Positions 12,501 to 24,066 of a stretch of 64,000 nt of DNA are shown here, in pieces; position 1 is the stretch's first letter, and each line of letters begins with the position of its first letter. The notes under the pieces are model-generated. The model saw nothing but the letters and a program-made list of their open reading frames with translations, was not told where the DNA came from and ran no database searches. The stretch is from Annona cherimola (lineage: Eukaryota; Streptophyta; Magnoliopsida; Magnoliales; Annonaceae). A program made the translations under genes and the position numbers. Where the stretch lies: the NCBI GenBank assembly GCA_030490835.1, contig CM059971.1, positions 27,149,817 to 27,213,816 of the forward strand, given 5' to 3'.

Positions 12501-12642
12501 TAGAGAATATGTAGAAAATCATGACATATGTTTGGTATATGTAAGAACAGAGAATCAAATTGCAGATATATTCACAAAGCCCCTAGCAAAAGAAGCATTC
12601 TATAAGATTAGAAATGACATGGGAATGATTGAGTTAGGCTAG
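9583..12642 (+). pseudogene. Copia pol polyprotein remnant, element 1
   Basis: Frame 1 encodes pol in Copia order. The aspartic protease motif near 9625 reads WFMDSDCSRHMTG; the catalytic Asp-Ser-Gly is Asp-Ser-Asp, so protease should be dead. A gag-pre-integrase segment with WHKKLRH and CKACQLSKQ (9990-10120) leads to the integrase core (LLHVDLYG near 10175, SDHGGEFEN near 10375, VVERKNRTIQEMA near 10480). Reverse transcriptase follows (NWIIAMQEEL, KARLVAKGYSQ, QMDVKSAFLNG, and the YVDD active site near 11700), then RNase H with DADFAGYKVDRKSTSG, MEAEYIAA and a CDNTSVIYLTKNP region ending FTKPLAKE. In-frame stops lie at 10813 (TAA, CAA in element 2), 11338 (TAA) and 11839 (TGA); otherwise the frame is intact, pointing to recent decay. 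Confidence 0.9.
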
Positions 12643-12718
12643 CATAAACTTAGGGGGAGCACCTGTTTAGGGGGAGCAATCCCATCTATCTCTTTCTTTA
12701 CCCTCTAACTTTTTGATA

Positions 12719-12738
12719 CATTGACAAAAAGGGGGAGA
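12719..12738 (+). promoter_or_regulatory. Secondary polypurine tract, element 1
   Basis: TTGACAAAAAGGGGGAGA lies about 165 bp upstream of the 3' LTR. The same motif occurs in element 2 at 50996-51016 on the minus strand, about 290 bp from its LTR. GGGGGAGC also occurs twice at 12650-12680. Confidence 0.55.
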
Positions 12739-12891
12739 AGAGTAGAATTTGAGGAGGAGAAGTTTAGGATATGTTTGGGGAGAAGAGTAGGATATGTTTG
12801 TTGAATATTTTTCAAAGTTTGCATGAGCATAAGTATGATAAAATTTTAAGAAATTGAAAGGTATACACTCAAATCGGTTTTGTCAATCATC

Positions 12892-12905
12892 AAAAAGGAG
12901 GAGAT
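12892..12905 (+). promoter_or_regulatory. Polypurine tract of element 1
   Basis: AAAAAGGAGGAGAT directly abuts the TGTTGG start of the 3' LTR, the expected primer site for plus-strand DNA synthesis. Confidence 0.8.
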
Positions 12906-13049
12906 TGTTGGAAATATGTGGAAAACTAGCTAAATCTATGTTTTGATGATTAACAAATCAATTTGATTAAGTCTTGGCTACTAACATGTTTGTGGAAATG
13001 TTTAAAGCATATACATTTGAAGAAAATAAAGCATAGAAGGCCAAGTTAT

Positions 13050-13330
13050 TGTCCAAGTCGACCCCAAGATCGACTTCAAGAAGCCAAATCTGTCCAGAGT
13101 TGAAAATGGGAGAAGAACAAGTGAAGTCGCAGGCCAAGTCGACTCCACCTGCGACTTGGGAAGCCAAGTCGCAAATGAAGTCGACCTCACTATCGACTTC
13201 AGTCGAGAAAAGCACTCCAGAGCTGAACTTGGGACAGAAGAATGCCGAAGTCGCAAACGAAGTCGACTCCAGTTGCGACTTGGGCGAAGTCGCGGACGAA
13301 GTCGACCCCAAGTGCGACTTGAGGTCTTCA
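13050..13330 (+). repeat. GTCGAC inverted-repeat array, block 1 (3' LTR of element 1)
   Basis: Five GTCGAC palindromes are flanked by CGACTT or TGCGACTT arms and preceded by GAAGTCGCA arms, giving repeated modules of the form AAGTCGCA-n-AAGTCGACTCC-n-TGCGACTTGGG. Opposite arms can pair around the central palindrome. Confidence 0.8.
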
Positions 13331-13714
13331 AAGTTCAAGGATGCAGATTCAAGATCATTTCAAAGATAAAAAATGAAGATCAAAGACCATTCTCAAGATT
13401 AATTTGAGTTTCTTAAAGTTCAAAGTAAGAATTCATAATCAAGATCAAATCAAGTCTATCAAGTCCAAGACAAAAGCTTCAAGCATGTTCAAGATCAAAT
13501 CAAGTCTATCAAGTCGAAGGCAAAGATACAAGTATGCTTCAAATATTCAAGTCTTAAAGATCAAATGACTCCAAAGCAAGCAAGGTCCATGCAAGACTCA
13601 AGTTCTTCAAGATTCACAAAGACTACAAATATGTGAAGTCATAAGTTGATCAAAGAAAGAAAGCCAAGCAAGTTTGAAGCAAATCAAGACTGAACTTTTG
13701 CAAAAATCGAGTCA

Positions 13715-13940
13715 AGTTGCAACCTAAGTCGACTCCATGATCGACTTGAGTTGAAGTCTGAAGCCAAAGTCGACTCAAGACTCAGACTTGGAAACTGAAG
13801 AGGTGAAGTCGCACCCTAAGTCGACTCCACCTGCGACTTGGGTCAAGTTGATACCTAAGTCGACCCGACCTGAAACTTAAAGTTGCGAGCAGAAGGCGAA
13901 GTCGCACCCGAAGTCGACTCCACCTGCGACTTGGGTCGCA
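13715..13940 (+). repeat. GTCGAC inverted-repeat array, block 2 (3' LTR of element 1)
   Basis: Five further GTCGAC modules, separated from block 1 by about 390 bp of CAAG-rich sequence and lying immediately upstream of the promoter block. Confidence 0.8.
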
Positions 13941-13944
13941 ACTG

Positions 13945-14035
13945 TCGGATAATTTTCTAACGTTGGCGCATTTAATGCGCGCCACCTACCCACAAACGTT
14001 CGGATTCCCTCCAAAATTATAAAAGGCATTCATGG
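13945..14035 (+). promoter_or_regulatory. LTR promoter block: AACGTT, GCGCGCC, TATA
   Basis: TCTAACGTTGGCGCATTTAA, TGCGCGCCACCTAC and AAACGTTCGG precede TTATAAAAGG (14017-14026). The same order is kept in the LTRs at 19507, 43908, 48942 (minus) and 53099, so this is the likely U3 core promoter. Confidence 0.7.
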
Positions 14036-14655
14036 TGGACGAGGGAAGTAGCAGATAATCATTAATGTGCTTAACTACTATATTCAAGAGCTCTAAAGAG
14101 ATCAAGACATTCAAAGAGGAAGAACTCTGCTTCAAACTGCAAGAGCTCAACTTCAGAATCTTCAAAGCCTATACTACAAGTTCTTCTCTGCGACGAATTG
14201 TTTCTACACATCTGTAAAGTGTAGATTATTTTGTTACTTCTTTTGTTTGTGTTGAACTTGATCTAGTTTGAGGAACTAAGATCAAGTGTAAGCAAAGTAG
14301 TGTGTGATTGGAGTGGAACTCATCACCTACTTGTGCTGAAATTGCTGAAGCCCCCTAGAGCTGGAATCTAGAAGAGAGCAGTGGCTCTAATTGTATTGAG
14401 AGAATACAATAGTGGAACCCAAGTCACAAGGAGTGTGAGCTTGGAAGAGTGGAGTAGGGAGGTTGCCCGAACCACTATAAAATCTTGTCTATTTGATTTT
14501 ATTTCTGTTCTCTACATTACATTGCTTTCCATTTCGTTTCTTCATTCAAGGGGATTAAACTCACAAGGGGTTAAGTTTTTAAGCTACCAAAGAAATTTTT
14601 AAGAACCCAATTCACCCCTCCCCTCTTGGGTTTTGCCGTTAACTCGGGGCCAACA

Positions 14656-15790
14656 CTAAATGGGTTTTACACTGTCAAATCGGCATATAGACTCCTGTGC
14701 TCTAATGATGACTGCTCAAATCTCGCTGGATGCTACAAGGCTATTTGGTGCACGAAACTCCTAAGCAAAGTTATAATTTTTTGTTAGAGACTCATCAAAA
14801 ATTCCCTCCCAACCCTACAAAATCTGCTTTTGAGTGGCATTGATATTGACCCGTGTTGTGTGTTATGCGGGAATGGAGTTGAAGACGCGAATCACCTTTT
14901 CTTAGGGTGTGTATCAACGGCGGGGGTATGTAGGAAAGCTGCAAAGATGCACTATCAAGGGGCCTCTATCCAGGAGATCGCAGGAATGTTAGTAAGGATG
15001 AACATATTCGAGGATTTTGCTTTGTTCATTGTGTGCTGCTGGAGGGTATGGTATATACGAAGTAAATTCAGGGAAGAGGAAACCTAACCACGGTTCACGG
15101 ATACACTGGCATGGTGTGAGGAATTTCTTAACCAGTACAAGAATGATGAATCGCTTGCTCAGACAGGAGTGCTGGATCGATCTCTTGTGCCCCGTTGGCG
15201 CAAGCCGCCGTTGAGATATGTCAAGGTTAATGTGGATGCTCGCAAACAAGGGGATATGGAAGCCTTTGCATGCACAGCCGTTATCATAGATTCCCAAGGT
15301 TCCTTTATTGCAGCCAAAGGATGGAGAGAGGTGGGGGTGGCGGAACCGCTACTCATGGAGGCTAACGCCTTTCTGTTGGGACTTAGATGGGTTCTCCAGC
15401 TTAATTTCTGTTGTGTCCAGTTCGAAATAAACTCTCTCATACTGTGTAACTTCCTGTCCAATATTGAACCCATTAACTCCCCAGTGGGTTTGACAATTTC
15501 TGAAATCAGGACCATTCTCAGTGGGAACCTATTTTTTTGGTCTATTATATATTAAGGCAAGGAAATGTAGTTGCTCATTCCTTAGATGATTTGGTTTTGA
15601 GCGATCGGGTGAACCATCAGGATTGATGGAGCAACCCCCCAAGCTATTGTAGGAAAAATCTGTACAGACAATTTTTTGACAATGAATTGTGCGGATTACT
15701 CCATCCCTAATCCCTTTCATATTGAGAGGGAGTAGGCATAGAGTCTTTCCTTTCATAAAAAAAATAAAAAAGAAAGAAGAAAGAAAAGTT
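14656..15790 (+). pseudogene. LINE (L1-type) 3' end: zinc-binding domain plus RNase H
   Basis: Frame 1 starts NGFYTVKSAYRLL, the opening of the zf-RVT zinc-binding region C-terminal to non-LTR reverse transcriptases in plants, and continues with CCVLCGNGVEDANHLFLGC. An RNase H domain of the RVT_3 type follows (VKVNVDA near 15220, LLMEANAFLLGLRW near 15355, QGNVVAHSLDDLVL near 15560). The third acidic position reads FEINS, apparently Asp to Asn. In-frame stops at about 14788, 15085 and 15553 make it a pseudogene. It ends in TTTCATAAAAAAAATAAAAAAG (about 15750-15775), the expected poly-A tail. The reverse-transcriptase part is absent: 5' truncated or cut off where element 1 now ends. Confidence 0.8.
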
Positions 15791-18700
15791 TATTGGTTGA
15801 AAGCTTCGATGGTTGTTTGCCCTCTACACAAGTCGTCACTTTGCCTCTTGCCTAGTGCTCTAGGGCTTCTCTCAAAATTCTGCTTCAAATATCTGCACTT
15901 AATTTCTACTAGATTTATTTCTCCCAATTTTTCTCTCTCTCCTCAAAGGTGTCCACCCCTTTATACAGATCTTTTGATTGCGTTAACTTGAAATTTGTGT
16001 AACTGTTCGTGTTTGCTTAGAATTACGCATTCCAAGTTAATTGAGAACTGCTATGTGCGTGTTACTTGCTTTTAGCGTGCTGAATACGAACAACTGCCCT
16101 TAGTTTAAGCATGTGGCTTGAGTGGTGAACGGACTGGATTGCATGGTTATTTGGCTGCTGAAAATTTCATCCTTGAGTGGACCGTGAAAAAATAAAATGG
16201 CAATTTTATGCATGAGTATGTGCATAGTTTGACTTTCTTAGCTTAAGAATTAAAATAATACAAAACTATTTGGCGGATGAATTTGTGGACGATTGCTGAA
16301 ATTTGAATTGGACATAAATTTTTGGTTGGTAAAAATAGAAAGGCTTAGAAATTAATTTGATCGGTGGAATTTTAATTTAAAAATCTGGACAGCTTGGATT
16401 GAAATTGTATTGCATGTGGACGGCAAGGATTAATTGCATGATGGCTTAATTTTTGAATGACTGAAATTTTGAATTGCTAAATTTGACAGTGCAGATCTGC
16501 TGCATGGACGTGATTTGCAGGCTTACAAAGTTTTGGACCGTTGAAGCTTGATGAATATATGGATAGTGCAATGCACGAAAAATCAAATGAAATTGGTGGA
16601 CAACTTGGATAGATTGGACGGCTGGATTGCTGCTTAATTTCTGGAATAGACCGAATAGCTTGGGAGCCCATTGTTTGAACATACAGACCTGCATAAACAT
16701 ATTTAAATCATTAATTCATCAACTTCATTAATAGGTTATTATTATAATAATTATTTCAAGCCCATTAGATTCAATGACAATAAATAAAATTTAATTTCGG
16801 GGCAAAAGATTAAAAATTATATAAATAATTTAAAATTAATATTTAATACCCAAATATTGCCAACGACACATTTTAAAGAAAATTTCATAATAAACTTAAA
16901 TAATTACCCATCAAAATAATATAAAATACCCACAAAATATATTATTTGTCTGCAATTATCACACATAATGGTTGTTGTTGTCATCTTGCAAAATACAAGC
17001 ATTGCATTCTATTGCTGGATCTATGACCAGTTGTAACAAGGCCAATCTGACCTCAACAAACCTCCTCCAAACTTAATGCGCCGCAAAATCTATGTCATTT
17101 CACCCAATCCCTTTCCTCTCCATTCTTCACCATCTATTGTTCTTCTCCTTTTGCCTAAGAAGGGGCTAGGAACTATGCTATTATTCTATTTTATATTGCA
17201 ACCAATTTCAAACTTCCTTAGGGCTAAACAATTCTCACCACTGTTATTATCCTTTGAGGTTAGATTTGAAAACCTTTTAAAATTTGAGAGATATTTGCTA
17301 ATCTTTAAACCTTGAAGTTCAATGTGCTATTATGTAAACATCCAATGTTAAATCTATAAAAAACCCCCTAGATTTTCATGTGCAAGGAGAACCATGTTTC
17401 TTTAGACAGCTGAATCCAACATATAAATTAAGTGGTCCTATCCAAATGTACTATTCATTACATCTATTAATCTTGATAGTTATAGACATCATATAAATAC
17501 ATGCAGTATCACTGTTCTTATGCTATTTGGAGGGCTTGCTAATATTCTAACTGGGCATTGTATAAATCATACCAACTCATTGGTCTGATCTTTTGTATAC
17601 ATTCATTTTTGTGAGTATGAAGTTGTAGCTTGATATTAGGTACATGTAAGACTAGTAGGGTATGCTAATTTAATCATATAGAAGACCTTAGAGTGCATTA
17701 ACAAGTCATTTATTTGCTAAGAATTTTCCTATTGCCTTTTGAGTTGCATTGAAGATGAGGAATATTGATTAGAAGGCACTTGAATAATTTTCTTTTTTAC
17801 GTCTTTTAGTGAAGGTTGGTCTCCTTGATGTTTATAAAAATTTTCATTTTCTACTTTAACCAATCTTCAAGAAAAAATGGCTTATGTTAGAAAAAGCTAA
17901 ATAATTTCTCACAAGTGGCCAAATTCAATCAAGCAATACTCCAATTTTCTCTTGAATTTTCCATCCAAATCAAGATTGAAATTTCTTATTTTAAGCAATT
18001 TGAATAACCAAAACTATGTTGCAAGTTACTTTTCTTGTGGAAATAGAGCTCTAAGGTATAAGTGTGGACATAGATTTGTGCTTTCATGCAGGGCAAATGT
18101 TAGGGAAAAAGCTCAAATAGCTTGAAAGAGAGGTTTATGCAACTGTGGACTTTGCAAACATATTTTGTAGTCACTTAAAATTGCCCATACCTAAGGTACA
18201 TAATAAAGGAAAAAAAAATTCAAGTATAAGTAAACGATGCCTAGATGTTTTGAGGTATTATTAGTCCATGTTACATTGTTGTTAGTAATTTATTTCTTAC
18301 TGGTGTAACATTTTTATAAATTGCTCCCTCCTTTTGACATGCATGAGTAAAATTCCTCATGGTTCAGCAAAAACTGAGTTTAAATTTTTTATGTTCGTTT
18401 CTGTGTTGGAAATTCATCTCCCCTTTCCCTTTTAATGCTTTTATTTCTTTGAAGTCCAAACTGATAGCAAAAGTCAAATGGTAAAAAAAAGTTAGTCTAT
18501 GTTTACTAGTTGCATAGAGTAAAACATTTGAGAAGAAGTACTGCAGTTTAGATTGTGAACACTCCAAACATGTTCTAAGAAAAAGGCTATGAACATGTAA
18601 AGTCTGGACTCGTCAATAAGCATTTGGAAGTAACTAGAAGCCATTATATAGAGATGAGGGTAAAAAATTTTAGCCTTTTTTTATTCCAACATTACAAACA

Positions 18701-19501
18701 ATATTTTTTATCATTCGATATAAATGTTTGCAAGAAATTCGTAGTAATCAAGGCAAGGAATGGGAAAATGTAAGCACCGAGTTTCATGCTAGCTTGAGAA
18801 AATGCAACAGACACCTAACTCAGATGAAAGATTCCTAGTCCATTAAATAAATTCATTTCTGATCATAAAACTCTCAATTTTGGGTCAATAGAGTTTTAAA
18901 TTCTCTCGTAAAATGAGTCAATTCAAGTTGTAAATGAGTGTCTCACTACAGTAGACAAAGCATTAGTCCAAGCTTTATAATTTGTTAAGGTCATTATAGG
19001 CCCAGTGGGAAAGGAAGCACTTGCAATGTGAAAGTGTTAGGGCCATCAAAATAGCCTAATTGGTATTAATTACTAAATGCCTAAGAAATTAAAGAATCTT
19101 CTAAATGATGAAAACAAGTTGCACGAAGTGGTTTATCATAAAGCTTTCTCATTTCCCATTATACATTCCGACTTCTCACATGATGTTGGAAATCTAAATA
19201 AGAATGTTGACCAGTAATGTGCAGAGAACAATTCAATGGACATCTGTTATATAGGAAATAGATTTCTTGACAATTCAGCTAGTTACAGGGTTATTAGCAT
19301 TGATCAAAGCATGTATGAAGAGGAACTCAAAACATTTATCTATGTTACTACATGGACTAGAAAATTTCATCTTTTTCTGGCAATAGAGAAATCTTTACTT
19401 TTATTTCATCATAGCAAATGGGATGCAAATCTTCAAAGGCAAGGCAAGAACATGTGTTCCAAGGCAAACCAATAAATAGTTTCTTCAACTGCGATCAAGT
19501 C
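15791..19501. other. Intergenic, AT-rich, no gene supported
   Basis: No open frame longer than about 80 codons has a recognisable domain. Candidates at 15689-15991, 17076-17315 and 19236-19475 lack homology I recognise and lie in low-complexity or AT-rich sequence. Probably old transposon debris. Confidence 0.5.
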
Positions 19502-19649
19502 ACTGCTGTTGGAAATATGTGGAAAATAAGCTAAATCTATGTTTTGATGATTAACAAATCAATTTGAGTAAGTCTTGTCTACTAACCTGTGTGTGTAAGT
19601 GATTAAAGGATATATATTTGAAGAAAATGAAGTATGGAAGGATAAGTCG

Positions 19650-20110
19650 ATTTTCAAGTCGACTCAGGCATCGACTTAAAGCCAAGTCAATCCCCAAGTC
19701 GACTCCAACATTGACTTCGAGGCGTCGTTTCCTTCCAGAGTTGAAAACGAGGAGCAGAGCTGCCGAAGTCGCAAACGAAGTCGACTCCGCATGTGACTTG
19801 GGCGAAGTCGCAGGCCAAGTCGACTCCAGCATCGACTTCAAAATGACATTTCCTTCCAGAGTTGAAGTCAAGACTCCGAAGTGCCGAAGTCGCACCCCAA
19901 GTCGACTCCACTTGCGACTTGAGGTGAAGTTGCAGACCAAGTCGACTCTGGTAGCGACTTAGAGGTGTCGTTTTCTGTCCAAAGTCGAAACCGAGAATTG
20001 GGGGCACTAAAGTCCCAGACCAAGTCGACCCAACATGCGACTTGGGCGAAGTCGCAGACTGAGTCGACTCCGGCATCGACTTCTATCGGACAGAGGAGAA
20101 ATTTCAGAAG
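19650..20110 (+). repeat. GTCGAC inverted-repeat array, block 1 (solo LTR 19507)
   Basis: Eight GTCGAC palindromes with CGACTT and AAGTCGC arms. This is the longest block in the window. Block 2 at 20450-20630 has two more. Confidence 0.8.
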
Positions 20111-20624
20111 ACAATTTGGGATTAAATTGATTTTAAGGTAGACTTGAGTGAAGTTGAAGATCAAGTCAACTTAGATGTTCAAATTGGAACATATGAAGAC
20201 TAATCCAAGTCCAAAGAAAGCAAGGTGCATAAACTCAACCATTCAAATTAAGAACATTCATGAATACAAGATTCAAGACTCAAGGACTCAAGACTTGCAA
20301 ATCATGGAGCTAATGAGAACAAGATAAAGTGAAGACACAATGTTTCAAAGAGAACTAAAACAGGGAAATCAATAAAAACATGAAGAAACCTAAGCAAAAC
20401 AAAAGCATCCCAAAAATTTCAAGTTCGTTAAGCTAACTGCCGAGGTGAAGTTACACCCGAAGTCGACTCCACCTGCGACTTGGGTCAAGTCGAAGACCAA
20501 GTTGACCTAGTCTGGAACTTGAAGATGCTGCGAACTGGCGAAGTCGCACCCGAAGTCGACTCCATCTGCGACTTGGGCGAAGTCGGATCCGAAGTTGACT
20601 CCACCTGCGACTTGGGTCGCAACG

Positions 20625-20710
20625 GTCGGAAAATATTCGAACGTTGCCGCATTAAATGCGCGCCACCTACTTTCAAACATTCGGATTCCCTCCACAATTA
20701 TAAAAGGCAT
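20625..20710 (+). promoter_or_regulatory. LTR promoter block (solo LTR 19507)
   Basis: CGAACGTTGCCGCATTAAAT, GCGCGCCACCTAC and AAACATTCGG precede TTATAAAAGG, as in element 1. Confidence 0.65.
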
Positions 20711-21497
20711 TCAATGTGAACGAGGGAAGCAGTTGAGATTCATTAACTCCTCATAACTCCTATCTCAAAAGAGCTTCAAGTGATCAAGTCAATCCTTAGA
20801 AGAAGAACTTTGCTTCAAACTGCTAAAGCTCAACTGCTAATTCTTCAAAGCCAATACTATAAGTTCTTCTCTGCCCCAAACTGCTTCTACACAACTGTAA
20901 CGTGTAGATTCTTTTGTTATTATTATTATTGCTGTATTGAACTTAATTTAGTTTGAGGAACTAAGATCAAGTATAAGCAAAATAGTTTGTGATTGGAGTA
21001 GAACTCATCACCTACTTGTACTGTGATTTGTTGATGCCCCATAGAGCTGGAATCTAGAAGAGAGCAGTGGCTCTAATTGTATTTTTGAAATACAATAGTG
21101 GAACCTAAGTCACAAGGAGTGTGAGCTTGGAAGAGTAGAGTAGGGAGGTTGCCCGAACCACTATAAAATCTTGTGTGTTTGATTTATATTTCTGCTTTCA
21201 ACATTATATTGTTTTCCATTTCGTTTCTTCATAAAGGGGAATAGATTAATCCGGGGTAAAGTTTCTGTTGAAGTTATAAATTTTTTTAATACCAAATTCG
21301 CCCCTCCCCTCTTGGGTAATTGTCATTACCTCGGGACCAACAACTGCTCCAAGTTTAAGAGCAACAAAGGCCAATTTACAACTTAGTGGTTAGCTCCCTC
21401 TTAAAATATGCAGTGTTTATATGAAGAAGAGACATGTTTCTAAACTTTTCCCTTGCTCATTGTTTGTTTATGGTTTTGGAAATTAAGTTATTATATG

Positions 21498-21942
21498 ATG
21501 CATTTGAGTGCACTTAATTTTGGTGCACTAAAGTATAAAAACTTATTTTTTATACTTTTTGAAATTTTTTATACAATTATTAATCAAAGTGTATTTAACA
21601 TTGTATATCAATTTTGGTACACCTAAGCGTAAAAACTTATTTTTTTATACTTTTTGAACTTTTTTATACAATTATTAATCCAAGTGTATTTAACATTGTG
21701 TATCAATTTTTTACCATTTTTGTATACCTTTAGTTATTTTAAAATTTTTAAAATTAGTGACATTTCATAATTTATAAATTATAAAAAATACATTAATTTT
21801 AAAAAATTATAAAAATTTGAAAGTCTCTAAAAATGGTAAAAATTGATACACATATTAAATATACCTAAATTAACAGTTATATAAAAAAATTTCAAAAAAA
21901 ATATATAAACAATAGGTGAAAAGCAGCCTAGTGCATTTAGTC
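21498..21942. mobile_element. Fold-back MITE, same family as 37712-38056 (diverged)
   Basis: Left end ATGCATTTGAGTGCACTTAA and right end CCTAGTGCATTTAG correspond to the ends of the MITE at 37712. Internal landmarks (TTAATCCAAGTGTATTTAAC, and AAATTAACAGTTATATAAAA on the right arm) also match. The left arm is tandemly duplicated with an 84-bp period (GGTGCACTAAAG at 21532 and GGTACACCTAAG at 21616). No clear target-site duplication. Confidence 0.6.
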
Positions 21943-23410
21943 AGGTGCCTTAGAAATAAGGATTAGACATGTTTCGCTAATGCTTTGAGTTTGACATCAT
22001 CGGAATACCATCAACTATCTGCGAAACCAAAATTGCTGTTTATTTTATTTTTAGTGCGTTTCTATAATGTTTCACTCATCATTGACTATACGTTTCATTT
22101 TGCCTTGCTGTAATGAAATTTTGAGCATTTTTTAGCACTTTTGAAAGAGTGCTATTATAGCTGTGTTTTAACAAAAAGTGCTTGAAGTAAAATATTATGA
22201 GTGTTTGGTTACACTATCTTAAAGTACTTTTTCAGTATTTGATATCTGTTTGGCTATAATATGCTAAAAGTACTTTCTTTATACGAATTACTAAAAAATC
22301 CATTAGTAGTTGAAGTGCTTGTGGTATGAACTTTAGCATCATTTTCATATATTTCAATTTATTTTGTAAGGCTACCTATCCTTAAAAAAAGAAGCCTATC
22401 CTTAATTTATTTTGTAGGGCTAATATTTTTCATAAATAATACTTATTTAAGATATCAATGAAAAATATTTTATAATTAAACTAAATAGTAATATAAAATA
22501 TAAGCAATTCATATGGGACTAAACTATTATAATAAATAATAAATAAATTTTATGTTGTATTCTTAAGTCTAATATAATGTATTCTTATTTATATTAATTC
22601 CAAAATTTCCTTTTTAATTAAATTTGATGTTTTATTTATTAATTTTAGGATTTTTAATTGGATACTTTTTTTGTTAAAATGATTTATTCATTTCGAGTAG
22701 CATATTTGAATCTTTTCAGACTTATCTTTTCTTTAAAAAATTTAATTATCATTAGATATATATGGTTTGGATCATTATTTATTAATTGGATATGTATGAT
22801 ATTGGCTGCTTAACCATTAAAAACAAAGATACACTTGTACAATAAACAACAACAACAATAATAGTATCCACATTAAAAATCAATTACCATGATAAAAATA
22901 AAAAAGGAAATATAAAAGTAATACCTATTTCTATAATATGAAAAGAAAAACATTTGATATAAATAAATGCAAAAAAATTAATGAGTAGACAGAATTTGAA
23001 ACTCTAATTTGTATGTTTTTATTAGGGAGAAAATAATATTGAAGATGCAGCGAAACAACTTTAAATTAACAGTTAAATGTTAGACAATAACCTAAAAAAG
23101 CCTATTTAGCTTTCTACTAAGAGCCTTAACCTTTATGCTACTTCCATTTATTACATCTAATGGGTGGCTTATGTTTAATTTCCATGAAATAAATGATAAA
23201 AAGCAGCACAACACTTCCTCATTTAACTAGCTTCGAATTTTTTGTGGCGCTGCTTTCAATCATGCACCTTGATTTTGAAATTTTGCAAACAGATAGCTAA
23301 ATCAATAGAGGTCACAAGGCAAGTTTAAAAATTTTATTATAACAAGATAACACTAATCTTGGTGAGATAATACCAATTCTATAGGTTGAAAACACCATTA
23401 TGAGAAGAGT
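21943..23410. other. Intergenic, strongly AT-rich
   Basis: No coding region. A small local duplication, CCTATCCTTAA...TTTTGTAGGGCT, occurs at 22374-22430. Confidence 0.5.
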
Positions 23411-23675
23411 TAACTAAATCAAGGATAACTTTAGCCTCACCAAGAGGAAATAAGTACTTGCTTACTCAAAACAAAATTTGTATTCTAAATTCTGTTCCTT
23501 GAAAGCCCATAATAGAGTTTATTTATAACTAAGTATATGGAAAACCTTTCACTACTTTTCTAGTATTTGACAAACTAAATACTATAAAAGTAAATATATA
23601 AAAACTTATTACTGCATTTTCCATATGGGACAACTAACACATGATAAAAGTATAATTCCTATGTCATTCTCCTCG
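23411..23675 (-). repeat. Direct repeat copy 1 (possible minus-strand LTR fragment)
   Basis: This ~265-bp segment is clearly related to 27190-27450 in the same orientation. Shared landmarks are AAGGATAACTTTAGCCTCA, AGTACTTGCTTACT/AGCACTTGCTTACT, TTATTTATAA, CCTTTCACT and TTTATTACT/CTTATTACT. Read on the minus strand it has a TATA-like TTATAAATAA and the 'GGAAAA.AGTGAAAGG' block seen in many plant LTR promoters. I infer an LTR fragment. Confidence 0.5.
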
Positions 23676-24066
23676 TTGGAGAAGACTTCAATGCGAGATT
23701 GTCCTTGATTTTGGGAATTTGTAAGCATTGCAATCTTCTCTTGAATTTGTCACTGCAACTCCTTAGCTTCAATTTTTTGAAAACTTTGTTGAAAAGAATT
23801 TTAACATCTCAATGGCATGTAAGGAAATGGCTTAATGTGAAGATGTGGTGGTATAAATAATATGATACTAAAATTTTTAAGAAGGAAAAGAGAACAAGAA
23901 AGAGAAGAAAAAAAACAGAAAAAACAAAAGAGAAACAGTTGACAAGAAAGAGAACTAAGAAAATAAGACGGTAAAGATAATAAAAGAAAATCACAAAAAT
24001 AGGAAAGATAAATGAAAGATAGGAAAAGAAAAAAATATTCTAAAAAAGAAAAAAGATAGAAAAGTA
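23676..24066. other. Purine-rich spacer between repeat copy 1 and the large LTR
   Basis: Mostly AAGAAA/GAAAAA low-complexity sequence; no gene. Confidence 0.5.

Larger units (their letters stand above)
7291..14655 (+). mobile_element. Copia LTR retrotransposon, family B element 1 (defective)
   Basis: The order is LTR, truncated gag, protease, integrase, reverse transcriptase, RNase H, polypurine tract, LTR; integrase before reverse transcriptase is diagnostic of Ty1/Copia. The GGGGGAGC and AAAAAGGGGGAGA tracts before the 3' LTR recall the SIRE/Maximus-type plant Copia lineages. The 5' LTR (about 1.27 kb) is shorter than and strongly diverged from the 3' LTR (1.75 kb). The tRNA-primed binding site and N-terminal gag are missing, and flanks show no target-site duplication. 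It is therefore rearranged, possibly chimeric, and cannot move on its own. Confidence 0.85.
12906..14655 (+). repeat. 3' LTR of element 1 (family B, CA-ending subfamily)
   Basis: 1,750 bp, starting TGTTGGAAATATGTGG and ending CTCGGGGCCAACA. In order it contains two GTCGAC arrays, a promoter block with TATA box at 14017-14026, the GTAAAGTGTAGATT segment (14213), CCCCCTAGAGCTGGAATC (14351) and the CACAAGGGGTTAAGTTTTTAAG ... TTCACCCCTCCCCTCTTGGG end block. Several antisense and sense open frames (13002-13407) result from the repeat's lack of stop codons and are not genes. Confidence 0.85.
19507..21342 (+). mobile_element. Solo LTR, family B, with ACTGC target-site duplication
   Basis: 1,836 bp, TGTTGGAAATATGTGG to CTCGGGACCAACA, with no internal sequence attached. 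The 5-bp duplication ACTGC lies at 19502-19506 and 21343-21347, proving insertion followed by LTR-LTR recombination. It contains GTCGAC arrays at 19650-20110 and 20450-20630, and the promoter block with TATA at 20698-20706. Confidence 0.95.

Noticed and set aside
13002..13407. Overlapping open frames on both strands rich in VDS.CDLGEVA-type peptides (also at 19618-20164, 20480-20719, 44068-44497, 50242-50490)
   Set aside because: They are translations of the GTCGAC repeats, which lack stop codons in several frames. They occur inside LTRs, in both orientations, with no conserved start.
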